Assembly: GCA_900768875.1 (NCBI GenBank)
Contig: CAAGEP010000004.1
Location: 109,163 to 173,162, forward strand
Direction: 5' to 3'
DNA: 64,000 bases
Source of the DNA: Alphaproteobacteria bacterium
GTDB lineage: Bacteria; Pseudomonadota; Alphaproteobacteria; CAAGCB01; CAG-977
Shown here: positions 30,578 through 39,891 of the stretch, in pieces
Layout of the letters: each line of letters opens with the position of its first letter
How positions within the stretch are numbered: the first letter of the stretch is position 1
Program-made: the position numbers and the translations under genes
Notes under the pieces: model-generated
The model's database searches: none
The model's input: only the letters and a program-made list of their open reading frames with translations
Told to the model about the DNA's origin: nothing

Positions 30578-33133
30578 ATGCTTTTAAAACGAAAAATCGC
30601 TTGTTTTGCGGGTGTTTTCATTTTGATTTTCGGCGCGCTTTTCTTTTTTGCCTCCGCCAAGCCGAAATACCCGTGGTATGAAACGATTTCGATGTATCAC
30701 GTTCTGGTCAAAAGCTTTTTTGACGCGAATAACGACGGCAAAGGCGATCTGGAGGGACTGACCGGAAAGCTGGATTACATCAAAAGTCTGAACGTCAACA
30801 CGCTGCACATGCTGCCGATTACGCCCGCGCTGAACAATCCCGACATGCCGCGCAGCCATTACGGCTACGAAATCACGGATTTTACAAACATCCATCCCGA
30901 TTACGGAACGATTGACGATTTCAAAAAATTGGTCAAAGAAGCGCACAAACGCGGTATTCATATCGTTTTGGACTTTATCACGACGGTTTTTTCGGTGCAG
31001 CATCCTTTTTTCCAAGACATTCTGCACAACCCGAACAGCCGTTATAAAAACTGGATTATCCGCGCCGATGAAATTCCCGACGGCGATTGGATGAATTTCA
31101 ACGACTACAGCGAATTGTTTGAATCGCAAGCGTGGAAGCCTTTGCCGTTCGGCGGATATTATTATTCGCTGTGGGGGGCTTCGCCGTATTTGGATTATCA
31201 CAACCCCGAAGTGCAGGACTATATCCTGTCCGTTATCGATTTCTGGCTGGATTTGGGCGTTGACGGCTTTCGCATTGATGCAACGAAGCACTTGTTTATC
31301 AATGGCGCGGGACAGGACAAGCAATACCATCAGCCCGAAAATTTTGAATTTTGGAAACGCTTGCGCCGACACATCACCGAAAAGTACGGCACTGAAAAAG
31401 CTCTGATCGCCGAAACCATCCCCATTCCGAACGATATCGAATATGTCGCCCCGAACAGGGAAATGTTTGATTTGATGTTTGATTCGACATTCATCAATGA
31501 TGTTTACCCTTATTCGGAAACGGATATCAACCGGTTGTATTCCGCATCGTATTTGCACTCTTTCTTTGACAACGCGGAAGTATTCAAAACCACAAAACTG
31601 CAGGATCGTCTGGTTTATCATTCCGACCACGACGGCGCGCGGCTGGCGACGCGGTTGTCGAATCCGACGGACGAACAGCTGAAACTGGCGGCCTCTTTGC
31701 TGATTTTAACCCCCGCGCACGTCAAATTGTATGCGGGCGACGAAATCGGCATCAAAGGCTTTACTTCTTTCGACGAATTCAAAGACAAATGGTTTCATGC
31801 GACTTTGGCATCAATGGCGTGGGATGATTCGGAAAACGGAGGCTTCACAACATCCGAAAATCCCGTTATCCCGATTACGGACGATTACCCGCTGCAAAAT
31901 GTAAAAAAGCAGGAAGAATCCCGAACGTCCCTGCTGAATCATTACCGCGCGTTAATGAAGCTGAAAAACGACTATCCTCAATACTTTTTCAAAGGCGTCC
32001 GTCTCAGTTTGCCGACAAACAACGACAAAGTTTACGCATATCTGACCGTCAACGGCAAAAATGCGGCTCTGGCCGTCATGAATCTGTCGCCCTTCGGCAA
32101 CGATTTTTCGGCGTCCCTGCCGATTTTGACAAATCAAACGAAAATCCGCCAAATTTTCGGCAGACCGCTGGACTTGGTGCGCACGGGCGGCAATCTGGCG
32201 GCAAAAGGGCTGAAGCCGTATCATACTTACGTCTTTGAAATCACGGCAGCGAACATCGATCTTTTGCTTCCGCCCAACCCCAAACAAATGGCAATGAAAG
32301 ACATCGCCCTTGATTCCGAAAGCGTCAGCGAACCCCATACGGCCTATCGGCTGGAAAGCAGCGGAGCGGAACGCTTCCTGCGCATAAAACAGGGGCAGGG
32401 AACAATCTCTTTGTCGATTTTTGAAGAAATCGCGGACGGATTTATTCCGACATTCACGCAGCAGATTGATACCGAAGCAGAGGATGTTTTGCTTCCGGTT
32501 TACACCTATAAGACCGTCGTTGCGTTCAACGGCTCCGCCCCCATCCGGTTTGGCTATGAACAGCTGGCATACGACGACGCCTTTGCGGGAAAGCTGAAAA
32601 AGTATGCGGAAAACCCGCACAACGAAAGCCTGCGCGCGCTTTGGGCGGGAAAAGACGACAATTTCCTGTATTTCAAAATCGACAAAGCGGGATACGCTTT
32701 GCCGCCGAATAACGGATTGGACTTTGTTTTGCTGTTGGGCGACACGCCGCGGCAAAAACAGACGCAATCCATATCGTTCTGGCGTTTGCCCGCCGTTTCG
32801 TCCGACGAACCGTTCGACGCGCTTGTGCTGTTCGAGCGTCATATCCGAACGGGGCGTTTTCAAACGCAAATCAACGATATGCGGAGTATGGGCGTCGCGG
32901 AATCCGACAAAGCGTTCATTTACGAAGCGGCTAACGCGTTTTATGCGATTTTGTCGCGGCGGACATACGACGGCAAAATCCTCAGAGCCGCCCCCTTTGT
33001 TTGGAGCGCGGGCGGGAATTGGGGCGACACGCCGCCCATAGGCAAACCCGTTCCGATTATCGAACGGCTGACCGCTTTTCCCGATAAAAACTACGACCCC
33101 GACGTCGTGTCGGATTGGCTGGAAATCAAATAA
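30578..33133 (+). CDS. Membrane-anchored GH13 alpha-amylase-family enzyme
   Basis: An 851-residue glycoside hydrolase. One N-terminal membrane segment (residues about 8-27) with no clear cleavage site points to a periplasmic, anchored enzyme. The GH13 barrel spans about 30-480: 'SMYHVLVKSFFDANNDGKGD', nucleophile Asp in 'VDGFRIDATKHL', acid/base Glu in 'ALIAETI', and the third acid in 'VYHSDHDGAR'. Conserved region I reads 'DFITTVFSVQHP' instead of the usual DxVxNH, an unusual change. A C-terminal region of about 270 residues looks like beta domains for carbohydrate or surface binding. The stop overlaps the next ATG (TAATG), linking it to a transporter. Probably acts on alpha-glucans. Confidence 0.85.
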   Translation: MLLKRKIACFAGVFILIFGALFFFASAKPKYPWYETISMYHVLVKSFFDANNDGKGDLEGLTGKLDYIKSLNVNTLHMLPITPALNNPDMPRSHYGYEITDFTNIHPDYGTIDDFKKLVKEAHKRGIHIVLDFITTVFSVQHPFFQDILHNPNSRYKNWIIRADEIPDGDWMNFNDYSELFESQAWKPLPFGGYYYSLWGASPYLDYHNPEVQDYILSVIDFWLDLGVDGFRIDATKHLFINGAGQDKQYHQPENFEFWKRLRRHITEKYGTEKALIAETIPIPNDIEYVAPNREMFDLMFDSTFINDVYPYSETDINRLYSASYLHSFFDNAEVFKTTKLQDRLVYHSDHDGARLATRLSNPTDEQLKLAASLLILTPAHVKLYAGDEIGIKGFTSFDEFKDKWFHATLASMAWDDSENGGFTTSENPVIPITDDYPLQNVKKQEESRTSLLNHYRALMKLKNDYPQYFFKGVRLSLPTNNDKVYAYLTVNGKNAALAVMNLSPFGNDFSASLPILTNQTKIRQIFGRPLDLVRTGGNLAAKGLKPYHTYVFEITAANIDLLLPPNPKQMAMKDIALDSESVSEPHTAYRLESSGAERFLRIKQGQGTISLSIFEEIADGFIPTFTQQIDTEAEDVLLPVYTYKTVVAFNGSAPIRFGYEQLAYDDAFAGKLKKYAENPHNESLRALWAGKDDNFLYFKIDKAGYALPPNNGLDFVLLLGDTPRQKQTQSISFWRLPAVSSDEPFDALVLFERHIRTGRFQTQINDMRSMGVAESDKAFIYEAANAFYAILSRRTYDGKILRAAPFVWSAGGNWGDTPPIGKPVPIIERLTAFPDKNYDPDVVSDWLEIK

Positions 33134-34476
33134 TGACCAAACGTTTTGCGCTGTCCGTCGTTTTTTTCTGGCTGGTTCTGTTTTTAATCAATTTCGGACA
33201 CAGCGCGGGATGGGCGGGCGTTTATGCCGTTCTGATTGAAAAAATCGGAGCGAAATCTTTGACGGATTTCTTTTTGTATTCGGCTTTGGGCGGATTCGCG
33301 CTGAACATGGGCCTGATGTTTTTCGCCGACGTGCTGAGCAGTGAAAAACTGGTTCAGTTTTCGTTTGTATCGTTCATCGCGGTTTTGGGATTGGATTTGT
33401 TTGTTTTGTCGGCCGAATCTTCGTTTGACGCCGAAACGTTCAAGGTTCTGCTGATTTTTCTGGCGGTTCTGATTATCGCCGTTCCGTCCGTGTACATTAT
33501 TCAAACATGGAATTTAATCAACAAAACTTTTTCCCCGAAAAGCGGGGCAAACGTCTATCCCGTTCTGGCAACCGCCCCGCTGGTCGGCAACATGGCGGGC
33601 GGCGGCGCAGCGCATTTCATTCCGAAACACTTTCCGACGGAAGCGTTGATTTGGTCGTGGGGCGGGTGCATCGCTTTGGCGATTGCGGCAACTTTTGTTT
33701 TAAACCGCGTCGTTGAACGGCTGAACGACGCCCCTGCCAAACGCGTTGACAAAAAAGAACTGATTGAAAACTTCAAAGGCGGCTTCCGTCATTACAAAAA
33801 ATCGGCTTTCGCCCGTGATTTAAGCGTCGTGTTCATGTCGTTCTGGCTGGTTTGCACAATTGTTGATTTCTGCTATGCCGGAATGCTGAAGCAAACTTAC
33901 GCCACCAGCGAACAAATGGCTTCGTTTTACGGCGCGTATACGGGGGCGGTCAATTTTACGGCTTTGTTCGTCCAGCTGTTTTTGGGGGCAAAGATATTGA
34001 AAAAAATCGGAGTCGCAAACGGATTTATGTTTTTGCCGGCTTCTCAAATCGCAGGATTCGTTTTGCTGATTTTCACCCCCGGACTGCCCCCCATCGTGGC
34101 CATGATGTTTATGCAAACGCTTATCGGCATGTCGATACAGGCCAATTCGGTATCCGTGTCATTCAACGTGTTTTCAGCCGATGTCCGCGGAAAAATCCGC
34201 ACTTTGCTGGAAGGAGTCATCAATCCTTTGGGCGGTGTGGTCGGATCGCTGACAATTATGGCGATTGCTCGATTCGACAGTCGCGAAACACTGCGGATTT
34301 TGCCCTATGCGGGGGCGGTGTTTGCCGGCGTATGGCTGTTTTTCACAATACGCATCCGCCGCAGCTATTTGCGTGAAATCCGAATCACGGCACAAAGCGC
34401 AAATCCGCAAGACCGCAAAGATGCCTCAGAAGCTTTGGAAATCGAACAAAACGCTTATTTTGCGCCTAAATCCTGA
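33133..34476 (+). CDS. Polytopic transporter (MFS or ATP/ADP-carrier-like)
   Basis: A 447-residue inner-membrane protein with about twelve hydrophobic segments and a central cytoplasmic loop ('LNDAPAKRVDKKELIENFKG'). Overall pattern is major-facilitator-like. Segments such as 'FYGAYTGAVNFTALFVQLFL' and 'VRGKIRTLLEGVINPLGG' recall nucleotide-transporter/ATP-ADP carrier relatives, but I cannot assign a substrate. Translation is coupled to the GH13 enzyme (TAATG), so import of its products is one plausible role. It converges with the next gene, the two stops overlapping by 11 bp. Confidence 0.7.
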   Translation: MTKRFALSVVFFWLVLFLINFGHSAGWAGVYAVLIEKIGAKSLTDFFLYSALGGFALNMGLMFFADVLSSEKLVQFSFVSFIAVLGLDLFVLSAESSFDAETFKVLLIFLAVLIIAVPSVYIIQTWNLINKTFSPKSGANVYPVLATAPLVGNMAGGGAAHFIPKHFPTEALIWSWGGCIALAIAATFVLNRVVERLNDAPAKRVDKKELIENFKGGFRHYKKSAFARDLSVVFMSFWLVCTIVDFCYAGMLKQTYATSEQMASFYGAYTGAVNFTALFVQLFLGAKILKKIGVANGFMFLPASQIAGFVLLIFTPGLPPIVAMMFMQTLIGMSIQANSVSVSFNVFSADVRGKIRTLLEGVINPLGGVVGSLTIMAIARFDSRETLRILPYAGAVFAGVWLFFTIRIRRSYLREIRITAQSANPQDRKDASEALEIEQNAYFAPKS

Positions 34477-35134
34477 TATCCGTTTGCTGTTGAGCGGCTT
34501 GAACTTTTTTCATCGCTTCGTAAGCGTCCAATTGGCGTGTCATCGCTTCGGGAAACCATGCGGCGGCGGCGGAAGTTTGTTCGTTGCTCGCACTCGGCAA
34601 AGTATCGCGCGGATATCCCTCGGTTGATCCCGCCTGCGCTTTTATCGCATTGATGTCGGCGGGGGACAGGCTGACGGGTTTTTGCAAAAGGGATTGCGCG
34701 GCAACGCCCGAATTGTTGCCGCGAAAACGCGCCGCCGTGTTCATCGGAAACAATTTTTCGTCTTTGACGCCTTTCAGCTCTCTTTGCGCCAAAGCGTCCT
34801 CCCTGCGTTTGGCGCGGGCTTCGGACATATTGTACGGCGACCGTTTCAGCGGCGTCGTTTGAAACGTCGTGCGTTTCAGTTCGCCGTCCAACCGTGTTCC
34901 GGGAGCGGACGTTTTACTGTCCGCCCCGACAACGAACGGAGTTAAATCATCAACGTTTTCCAAAGCCGCGGGCAATTCGACAACCGCGGAGGGAACGGCG
35001 GAAACGACCGTTTCCGTTTGCGCCAATGTTTCCTTAAAAGACGGCTGTTCCGCTTGTTGTTCTGATGCGGGCGCCGCAAACGTTACCCCGTCCAGCCAAA
35101 TCGCGGTATCAACCGTAAAACGCACGTCATCCAT
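34466..35134 (-). CDS. Hypothetical protein, largely disordered
   Basis: A 222-residue protein from ATG 35134 (GAGAGG ribosome site). No signal peptide, membrane segment or known domain. It is rich in Ala, Thr, Gln and Ser with charged helices ('MSEARAKRREDALAQRELKG') and likely mostly unstructured. It starts 108 bp from a divergent regulator gene, which may control it (inference). Function unknown. Confidence 0.65.
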   Translation of the reverse strand: MDDVRFTVDTAIWLDGVTFAAPASEQQAEQPSFKETLAQTETVVSAVPSAVVELPAALENVDDLTPFVVGADSKTSAPGTRLDGELKRTTFQTTPLKRSPYNMSEARAKRREDALAQRELKGVKDEKLFPMNTAARFRGNNSGVAAQSLLQKPVSLSPADINAIKAQAGSTEGYPRDTLPSASNEQTSAAAAWFPEAMTRQLDAYEAMKKVQAAQQQTDIRI

Positions 35135-35242
35135 AGCAAACCTCTCTGTATTGTTTGCTTGAAATATGCAATTTATATGCCAACTTATTTGTTTGAAAAA
35201 ATCAATCCCCGCGTCTACACTAAAAGTAAAAAGGATTTCCTC

Positions 35243-35872
35243 ATGCGCCATATTTTGCTTTACTCCTCCTCCGTTTTGCCGCGTCAAGCCTTGGCCGGCG
35301 AAATCCGCACTTTGGGCATTGCGGACGAAGTCGTCGAAACGGATGACTTTGATGCCGCTTGCGGCGCGATGAAGCGGGAAAAGTTTTCCGCTTTGATTTT
35401 TGACGAACCGACGGAGGAACAACGTAAAACGCTGGCGCAAAACAGCGGCGGAGCTCCTTTGTTTTACCTGCTTTCCCGTTCCGTTGAAGCCCCCGAAGCC
35501 TTGATTTACCAAAAGCCGTTCCGTCTGCCCGTTCTGCTGACGGCAATCATTGCCGCCGCCGCGCGGTTTGAGCAAAGCGATGATTCGGCCGTGATGATAG
35601 GATTATGGAAATTCAGCTTTTCCGCCAAAACGCTGTCGTTTGAAACGACCGAAATTCGGCTGACGGAAAAGGAAGCCGCTCTACTGGATTATTTGCACCG
35701 CAAAGCTGTCCCCGTCGACCGCGAAACTCTGTTGCGCGACATATGGGGATACGGCGAAGGCATTTCCACGCACACTTTGGAAACGCACATTTACCGCTTG
35801 CGCCAAAAGCTGGAAAACACGGGATTGACGTTCACGGCAAGCGGTGCCGACGGCTATAAACTGGTTTGTTAA
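35243..35872 (+). CDS. OmpR-type regulator with degenerate receiver
   Basis: A 209-residue DNA-binding protein. The C-terminal winged helix (about 110-209) is typical: 'EIRLTEKEAALLDYLHR', 'RETLLRDIWGYGEG', 'THTLETHIYRLRQKLE' and 'GADGYKLVC'. The N-terminal half has receiver-like length but lacks the acidic pair (usual 'ILIVDDD' is 'ILLYSSS'). Only 'LIFDEP' resembles the phospho-acceptor strand. Phosphorylation control is therefore doubtful. The start is ATG 35243 after AAAAAGGA. No sensor kinase is adjacent. The next gene begins 11 bp later. Confidence 0.82.
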   Translation: MRHILLYSSSVLPRQALAGEIRTLGIADEVVETDDFDAACGAMKREKFSALIFDEPTEEQRKTLAQNSGGAPLFYLLSRSVEAPEALIYQKPFRLPVLLTAIIAAAARFEQSDDSAVMIGLWKFSFSAKTLSFETTEIRLTEKEAALLDYLHRKAVPVDRETLLRDIWGYGEGISTHTLETHIYRLRQKLENTGLTFTASGADGYKLVC

Positions 35873-35883
35873 AGGAGATTTCG

Positions 35884-36435
35884 ATGAAAAAAGCTGTTCT
35901 TTGCGTCTTGCTGTTTTCAACCGCCGCCAATGCTCAAACGGCCGCCGAATTTATGCGTCAAGCCGAAGCCGGCCGCCCGAAACAAGGCGTTGTTTACACA
36001 ATGACGGTTTCCGGCGATGACGGCGTGATTTCCTACGCCGTTTCTCAAAAAGGCAATAAGTGGAAAATGGAAAGTCAAAACGCCGCCCTGCCCGCCACCG
36101 TTTTATTTGACGGACGCCAAGTCACCGTTTCGGTAATGGGCATGGCCGTCACCGATAAAAACGCGCCGAATTACGCGGCTTTGCCCATGGATGACGAAAC
36201 ATTTGAATTGGGGGAGGAAACCGTGAAAAACGGCCTTTCCTGCCGCATGATGTCGGACGCGAAAGGAACGCAAATATGCGTTTCCGAACAGTTCGGATTG
36301 CCCGTTTACACCAAAACGGAAAACACGCAGGTGGACATGAAAAACATCCGCGCCGCAGTGCTTGACGATTCGGTATTCTCTTTGCCCGCAAAAACGCAAA
36401 CCGTCGATATGAACGCCTTGTTTTTCGGCCGGTAA
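35884..36435 (+). CDS. Exported protein, DUF4412/LolA-like
   Basis: A 183-residue protein with a signal peptide (MKKAVLCVLLFSTAANA). Repeated beta strands ('VVYTMTVSGDDGVISYAVS', 'KWKMESQN', 'VLFDGRQVTVSV') and 'KNGLSCRMM...GTQICVSEQ' resemble DUF4412 and LolA/LolB-like lipid-carrier folds. The similarity is structural in feel, not motif-based. It shares an operon with the OmpR-type regulator (AAAGGAG ribosome site, 11 bp apart). Role unknown, probably periplasmic. Confidence 0.65.
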   Translation: MKKAVLCVLLFSTAANAQTAAEFMRQAEAGRPKQGVVYTMTVSGDDGVISYAVSQKGNKWKMESQNAALPATVLFDGRQVTVSVMGMAVTDKNAPNYAALPMDDETFELGEETVKNGLSCRMMSDAKGTQICVSEQFGLPVYTKTENTQVDMKNIRAAVLDDSVFSLPAKTQTVDMNALFFGR

Positions 36436-36442
36436 TTCCCGC

Positions 36443-38407
36443 TTATTTGATATAGTTGTCGCGCGCTTTTTTCAGCCGCAGAGCTTTTTGCGTCGGCGTT
36501 TCGTCCATATCGCGATCCAAAATCCGCACTTTCAAAGCGTCAAACGCGTCGCCGACGGGAATAAAGCCGTCGCGGCGGCTGTCCGTCAAGCTTTCACCCG
36601 CATGCGCCAAACCGATGGCGTTCCCGTTTTCGTCAACCAGAATACCGCCCAGCGTTACACTTTGAACGTTCGTCGTTGTCAAAATATCGACGCCCGAATC
36701 CATATAGCGGTATCCCGCGACTTTACCGTTTTCCATTGCGCCCTCGAATCCGCCGCGCATGGGCGTGCCGATGGCATAGAACTTTTCGCCGACATCGGGC
36801 AAATCCAGCCGCAAGGGAATCGGCCAGTTGAATTTATCGAACTTTGCGGGCGGCATGTACAGCAACGCGACATCTTTTTGTTTATCGACACGCAGCACCA
36901 TGGACGGTACGACGCGCCCATCCAAAAATTCGATTTTGGCGTACGGCGACGATTTCGTCACGGAATAGTTCGTCAGCACCAAAGACGGAGCGATAACCAA
37001 TCCCGATCCGACATCCGCCGTGCTTGAAACGGCGACAACGCTGGCGCGAATACGGTAAATGCGCGCGGGCGACAAATAGCGGAACGGCTTTTGATTGTTA
37101 ATCGTAATCCAACCGTCAATAGGCGAAACGATAAAGCCGTATTTGTTTTTTTGACGGGACAAATCGCCGTCCAGCAAAGTATCCACGGTTTCCTTGTCCG
37201 CGTCGGAAGCAAACAGATAGCCGTCAAACAGCCGCAATAACGGCGAAGAATCCAGCACTTTACCGTAAAGCGACTGTTCCAAAGTTTCATCGGGCAGCAA
37301 ACGCCCCGCAATTCCGCTCAGCCTGCCGTCGCGCAGCATCCGCGCCAGCAAAGCTTTGTCGGAATCGGACAGTTCCGTTCCGTCTTCGCCCAAAGCCAAA
37401 CGGTCGTACAAAGCGCGTTCTTCATTCGTCATATTGTCGTAATCGACGCCCGAATAATCGGTTCCCTTTTTGCGTATCGCGCTTGCCAATCCGTCGCCCA
37501 AGCCGTGAACATCCGACAGTCCGTGCGCAAAGTTGTCCATCATCGCATTTTGCGTCGGAGCCAGTTTTTCCAGCGTTTCCAATTCGCGGACGAATCGCCG
37601 TTCGGAATAAAATTTCACACGGTTGCGACGATAGGAGGACTGCAGATTTTTGCGGGATTGAATATGGTGCGCCACTTGCGCGGCAAATTCCGCCTTTGCC
37701 TGCGCCAGCATGGCGGCATCAGGTTTATTGCGCATGGTTTCCAAAAATCCCGGCATGCCGATCAAGCGTACCAAAGCGTCCGCAAACGCTTTTTCCGCCA
37801 AACGCACTTCGCCGTTGCGAATCGGATCTTCGATTCGGGCGTAACCGTAAGTAACGTCTTCCCAATACAGTTTGCGGTTATACGGCGTAATCACGCGCCA
37901 CAGCACTTTGATTTCCGCCGATCCGCTGCGCAACTGGGAATAAACGCGCGTGCGCCAATCGTAATGGTCGCACACGTTGATATACAAATCCTTGATTTCT
38001 GCGGTAATAAGATACCCCGGCTCGACATTACCGATCGAATACGGATAATACGGGCTGTTTTTTGGAACGACGACGGGGAACAGTTCGTTCATTTCTTCAA
38101 AGAAAACATCACCGAACTTCATATCGCGGCGCATGGCGCGTCCTTGGTTCAACACGACTTTTTTATCGGCGCGCTTGCATCCGAACAGTTTGAAGTTGTA
38201 TTTGCCGATGTCTTTGCCCCAATCTTCCGCCGTTCTGGCGCGGTCGATTTTGAAATCGACGTATTCCAGCTTTATCGGAGCAAGCTTTGTGTCAAAAGTG
38301 AACAGCCGTTCCGCCAATTCGCCCGAAGCGGTCGCCGCAAAGCCGTTCGCGGGCATCTGAGCGGCGCAAAAAATCAATACCGACCATAAAAAGCGTTTCA
38401 TTTTCAT
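36443..38407 (-). CDS. Exported protein with inactivated trypsin-like domain
   Basis: A 654-residue protein with a signal peptide ending near 'ANGFAA'. Residues about 40-240 form an envelope-protein-like alpha/beta domain, 250-450 a charged helical linker, and 455-610 a chymotrypsin/HtrA-like fold. In that fold the His strand reads 'VLTNYSVTK' (usual LTNxHV), the Asp is kept in 'KDVALLYM' (about 512), and the Ser loop reads 'SVTLGGILVDENG' (usual GNSGGPL). Both His and Ser are lost, so it should be a binding pseudo-protease. It converges on the preceding gene with 7 bp between them. Confidence 0.75.
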   Translation of the reverse strand: MKMKRFLWSVLIFCAAQMPANGFAATASGELAERLFTFDTKLAPIKLEYVDFKIDRARTAEDWGKDIGKYNFKLFGCKRADKKVVLNQGRAMRRDMKFGDVFFEEMNELFPVVVPKNSPYYPYSIGNVEPGYLITAEIKDLYINVCDHYDWRTRVYSQLRSGSAEIKVLWRVITPYNRKLYWEDVTYGYARIEDPIRNGEVRLAEKAFADALVRLIGMPGFLETMRNKPDAAMLAQAKAEFAAQVAHHIQSRKNLQSSYRRNRVKFYSERRFVRELETLEKLAPTQNAMMDNFAHGLSDVHGLGDGLASAIRKKGTDYSGVDYDNMTNEERALYDRLALGEDGTELSDSDKALLARMLRDGRLSGIAGRLLPDETLEQSLYGKVLDSSPLLRLFDGYLFASDADKETVDTLLDGDLSRQKNKYGFIVSPIDGWITINNQKPFRYLSPARIYRIRASVVAVSSTADVGSGLVIAPSLVLTNYSVTKSSPYAKIEFLDGRVVPSMVLRVDKQKDVALLYMPPAKFDKFNWPIPLRLDLPDVGEKFYAIGTPMRGGFEGAMENGKVAGYRYMDSGVDILTTTNVQSVTLGGILVDENGNAIGLAHAGESLTDSRRDGFIPVGDAFDALKVRILDRDMDETPTQKALRLKKARDNYIK

Positions 38408-38488
38408 CAGATACCCGTTATTTATATTTAAAGTCTATTTTACATAATCAGAAAAACCTTAAAAAAAGTTTTATGAAAGGGTTTCGCC

Positions 38489-39220
38489 ATGGATTTACTG
38501 CCCGCAATCGATTTGAAAAACGGCGCATGCGTGCGTTTGAAACAAGGCGACATGGCTCAATCAACCGTGTTTAACACCGCCCCCGACGCGCAGGCTTCGG
38601 CGTTTGAACAACAAGGGGCGAAATGGCTGCATATTGTTGATTTGGACGGCGCGTTTGCGGGATTGCCCGTCAACACCGCCGCCGTTGAATCGATTTGCGC
38701 CGCCGTTAAAATGAAAATCGAACTGGGGGGCGGCATCCGTTCGCTTCCAACGATTGAAAAATGGCTGAACTGCGGGGTTTCAAGGGTTATTCTGGGAACA
38801 ATCGCTTTGAAAAACCCCGCTTTTGTCAAGGATGCCTGCCGTCTGTTCCCTGACAAAATCGCCGTCGGCATTGACGCAAAAAACGGATTTGTCGCGGTTG
38901 AAGGCTGGGCGGAAACATCGTCCGTTACGGACATTGAACTGGCAAAACGCTTTGAAGACTGCGGCGTATGCGCGATTATCCACACGGACGTTGCCCGCGA
39001 CGGCGTGATGAAAGGCGCGAACCTGTCCGCCACCGCAAAGTTGGCACGTCAAATTTCAACCCCCGTCATTGTTTCGGGGGGAATTTCGTCCTTGCAAGAC
39101 TTGCACGATTGCGCCAAATTGAATGTTCCCAACATTAAGGGCGTGATAACGGGGCGGGCTTTGTATGAAAACGCGTTCACCGTCGCCGAAGCTCTGAACG
39201 TTTTAAAAGGAGACCAATAA
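38489..39220 (+). CDS. hisA: ProFAR isomerase
   Basis: A 243-residue (beta-alpha)8 enzyme catalysing the Amadori rearrangement of ProFAR to PRFAR in histidine synthesis. The N-terminus 'MDLLPAIDLKNGACVRLKQG' has the first catalytic Asp. 'IVDLDGAFAG', 'ELGGGIRSL', 'HTDVARDGVMKGAN' (second catalytic Asp) and 'VIVSGGISSLQDL' complete the pattern. Its stop overlaps hisE (TAATG). In most alphaproteobacteria hisF sits between hisA and hisE; here it is absent from this spot. Confidence 0.95.
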   Translation: MDLLPAIDLKNGACVRLKQGDMAQSTVFNTAPDAQASAFEQQGAKWLHIVDLDGAFAGLPVNTAAVESICAAVKMKIELGGGIRSLPTIEKWLNCGVSRVILGTIALKNPAFVKDACRLFPDKIAVGIDAKNGFVAVEGWAETSSVTDIELAKRFEDCGVCAIIHTDVARDGVMKGANLSATAKLARQISTPVIVSGGISSLQDLHDCAKLNVPNIKGVITGRALYENAFTVAEALNVLKGDQ

Positions 39221-39534
39221 TGATTTTGGAACGTTTGTTTGAAACGATTGTCAGCCGCAAAACAGCCGATCCGACCACATCTTACACCGCCAAGCTGTTT
39301 TCCCGCGGGCGCGCGCGCATTGCGCAAAAAGTCGGCGAAGAAGCCGTCGAAACCGTTATTGCGGCATCAACAAACGACACGGCGCACATCGTCACGGAAA
39401 GCGCGGATTTGCTTTATCATTTATTGGTATTGTGGGCGGATGCGGGCATCCGTCCCGAACAGGTTTGGCAGACGTTGGAATCCCGCGAAGGGATTTCGGG
39501 CATCGCCGAAAAAAACAGCAGAACAAAGGAGTAA
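39220..39534 (+). CDS. hisE: Phosphoribosyl-ATP pyrophosphatase
   Basis: A 104-residue MazG-like enzyme hydrolysing PR-ATP to PR-AMP in histidine synthesis. 'SRGRARIAQKVGEEAVETVI' and 'ESADLLYHLLVLWADAGI' carry the metal-binding Glu and Asp residues. It is translationally coupled to hisA. The HIT gene follows after 3 bp. Confidence 0.94.
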   Translation: MILERLFETIVSRKTADPTTSYTAKLFSRGRARIAQKVGEEAVETVIAASTNDTAHIVTESADLLYHLLVLWADAGIRPEQVWQTLESREGISGIAEKNSRTKE

Positions 39535-39537
39535 AAA

Positions 39538-39882
39538 ATGTACGATAAAAACAACGTGTTTGCGCTGATTTTGCGCGGCGAAATTCCGACAAACAAAATC
39601 TACGAAGACGACTTTGCCATCGCTTTTCCCGATTTGCATCCCAAAGCCCCCACCCATGTTTTGGTGATACCGAAGGGCGAATACACGGATTTTTCGGACT
39701 TTACGACGCATGCGTCCGCTGAAGAAACGGCGGGATTTTTCGCCGCTGTCGGCAAAGTCGCCGAACAGCTGGGCGTTGTCGAATCGGGCTATCGTCTGGT
39801 GATGAACACGGGCAAAAACAGCGGACAGGAAGTCCCGCACCTGCACGTTCACATTCTGGCGGGTAAAAAGCTGCCCGTGTAA
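39538..39882 (+). CDS. hinT: HIT-family nucleotide hydrolase (HinT-like)
   Basis: A 114-residue histidine-triad protein hydrolysing nucleoside phosphoramidates. The triad reads 'PHLHVHILAGKKL', and 'FALILRGEIPTNKIYEDD' and 'HVLVIPKGE' fit HinT. It ends the his-linked operon, and a repeat-rich region follows instead of an ordinary terminator. Confidence 0.92.
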   Translation: MYDKNNVFALILRGEIPTNKIYEDDFAIAFPDLHPKAPTHVLVIPKGEYTDFSDFTTHASAEETAGFFAAVGKVAEQLGVVESGYRLVMNTGKNSGQEVPHLHVHILAGKKLPV

Positions 39883-39891
39883 GGAAAACAA

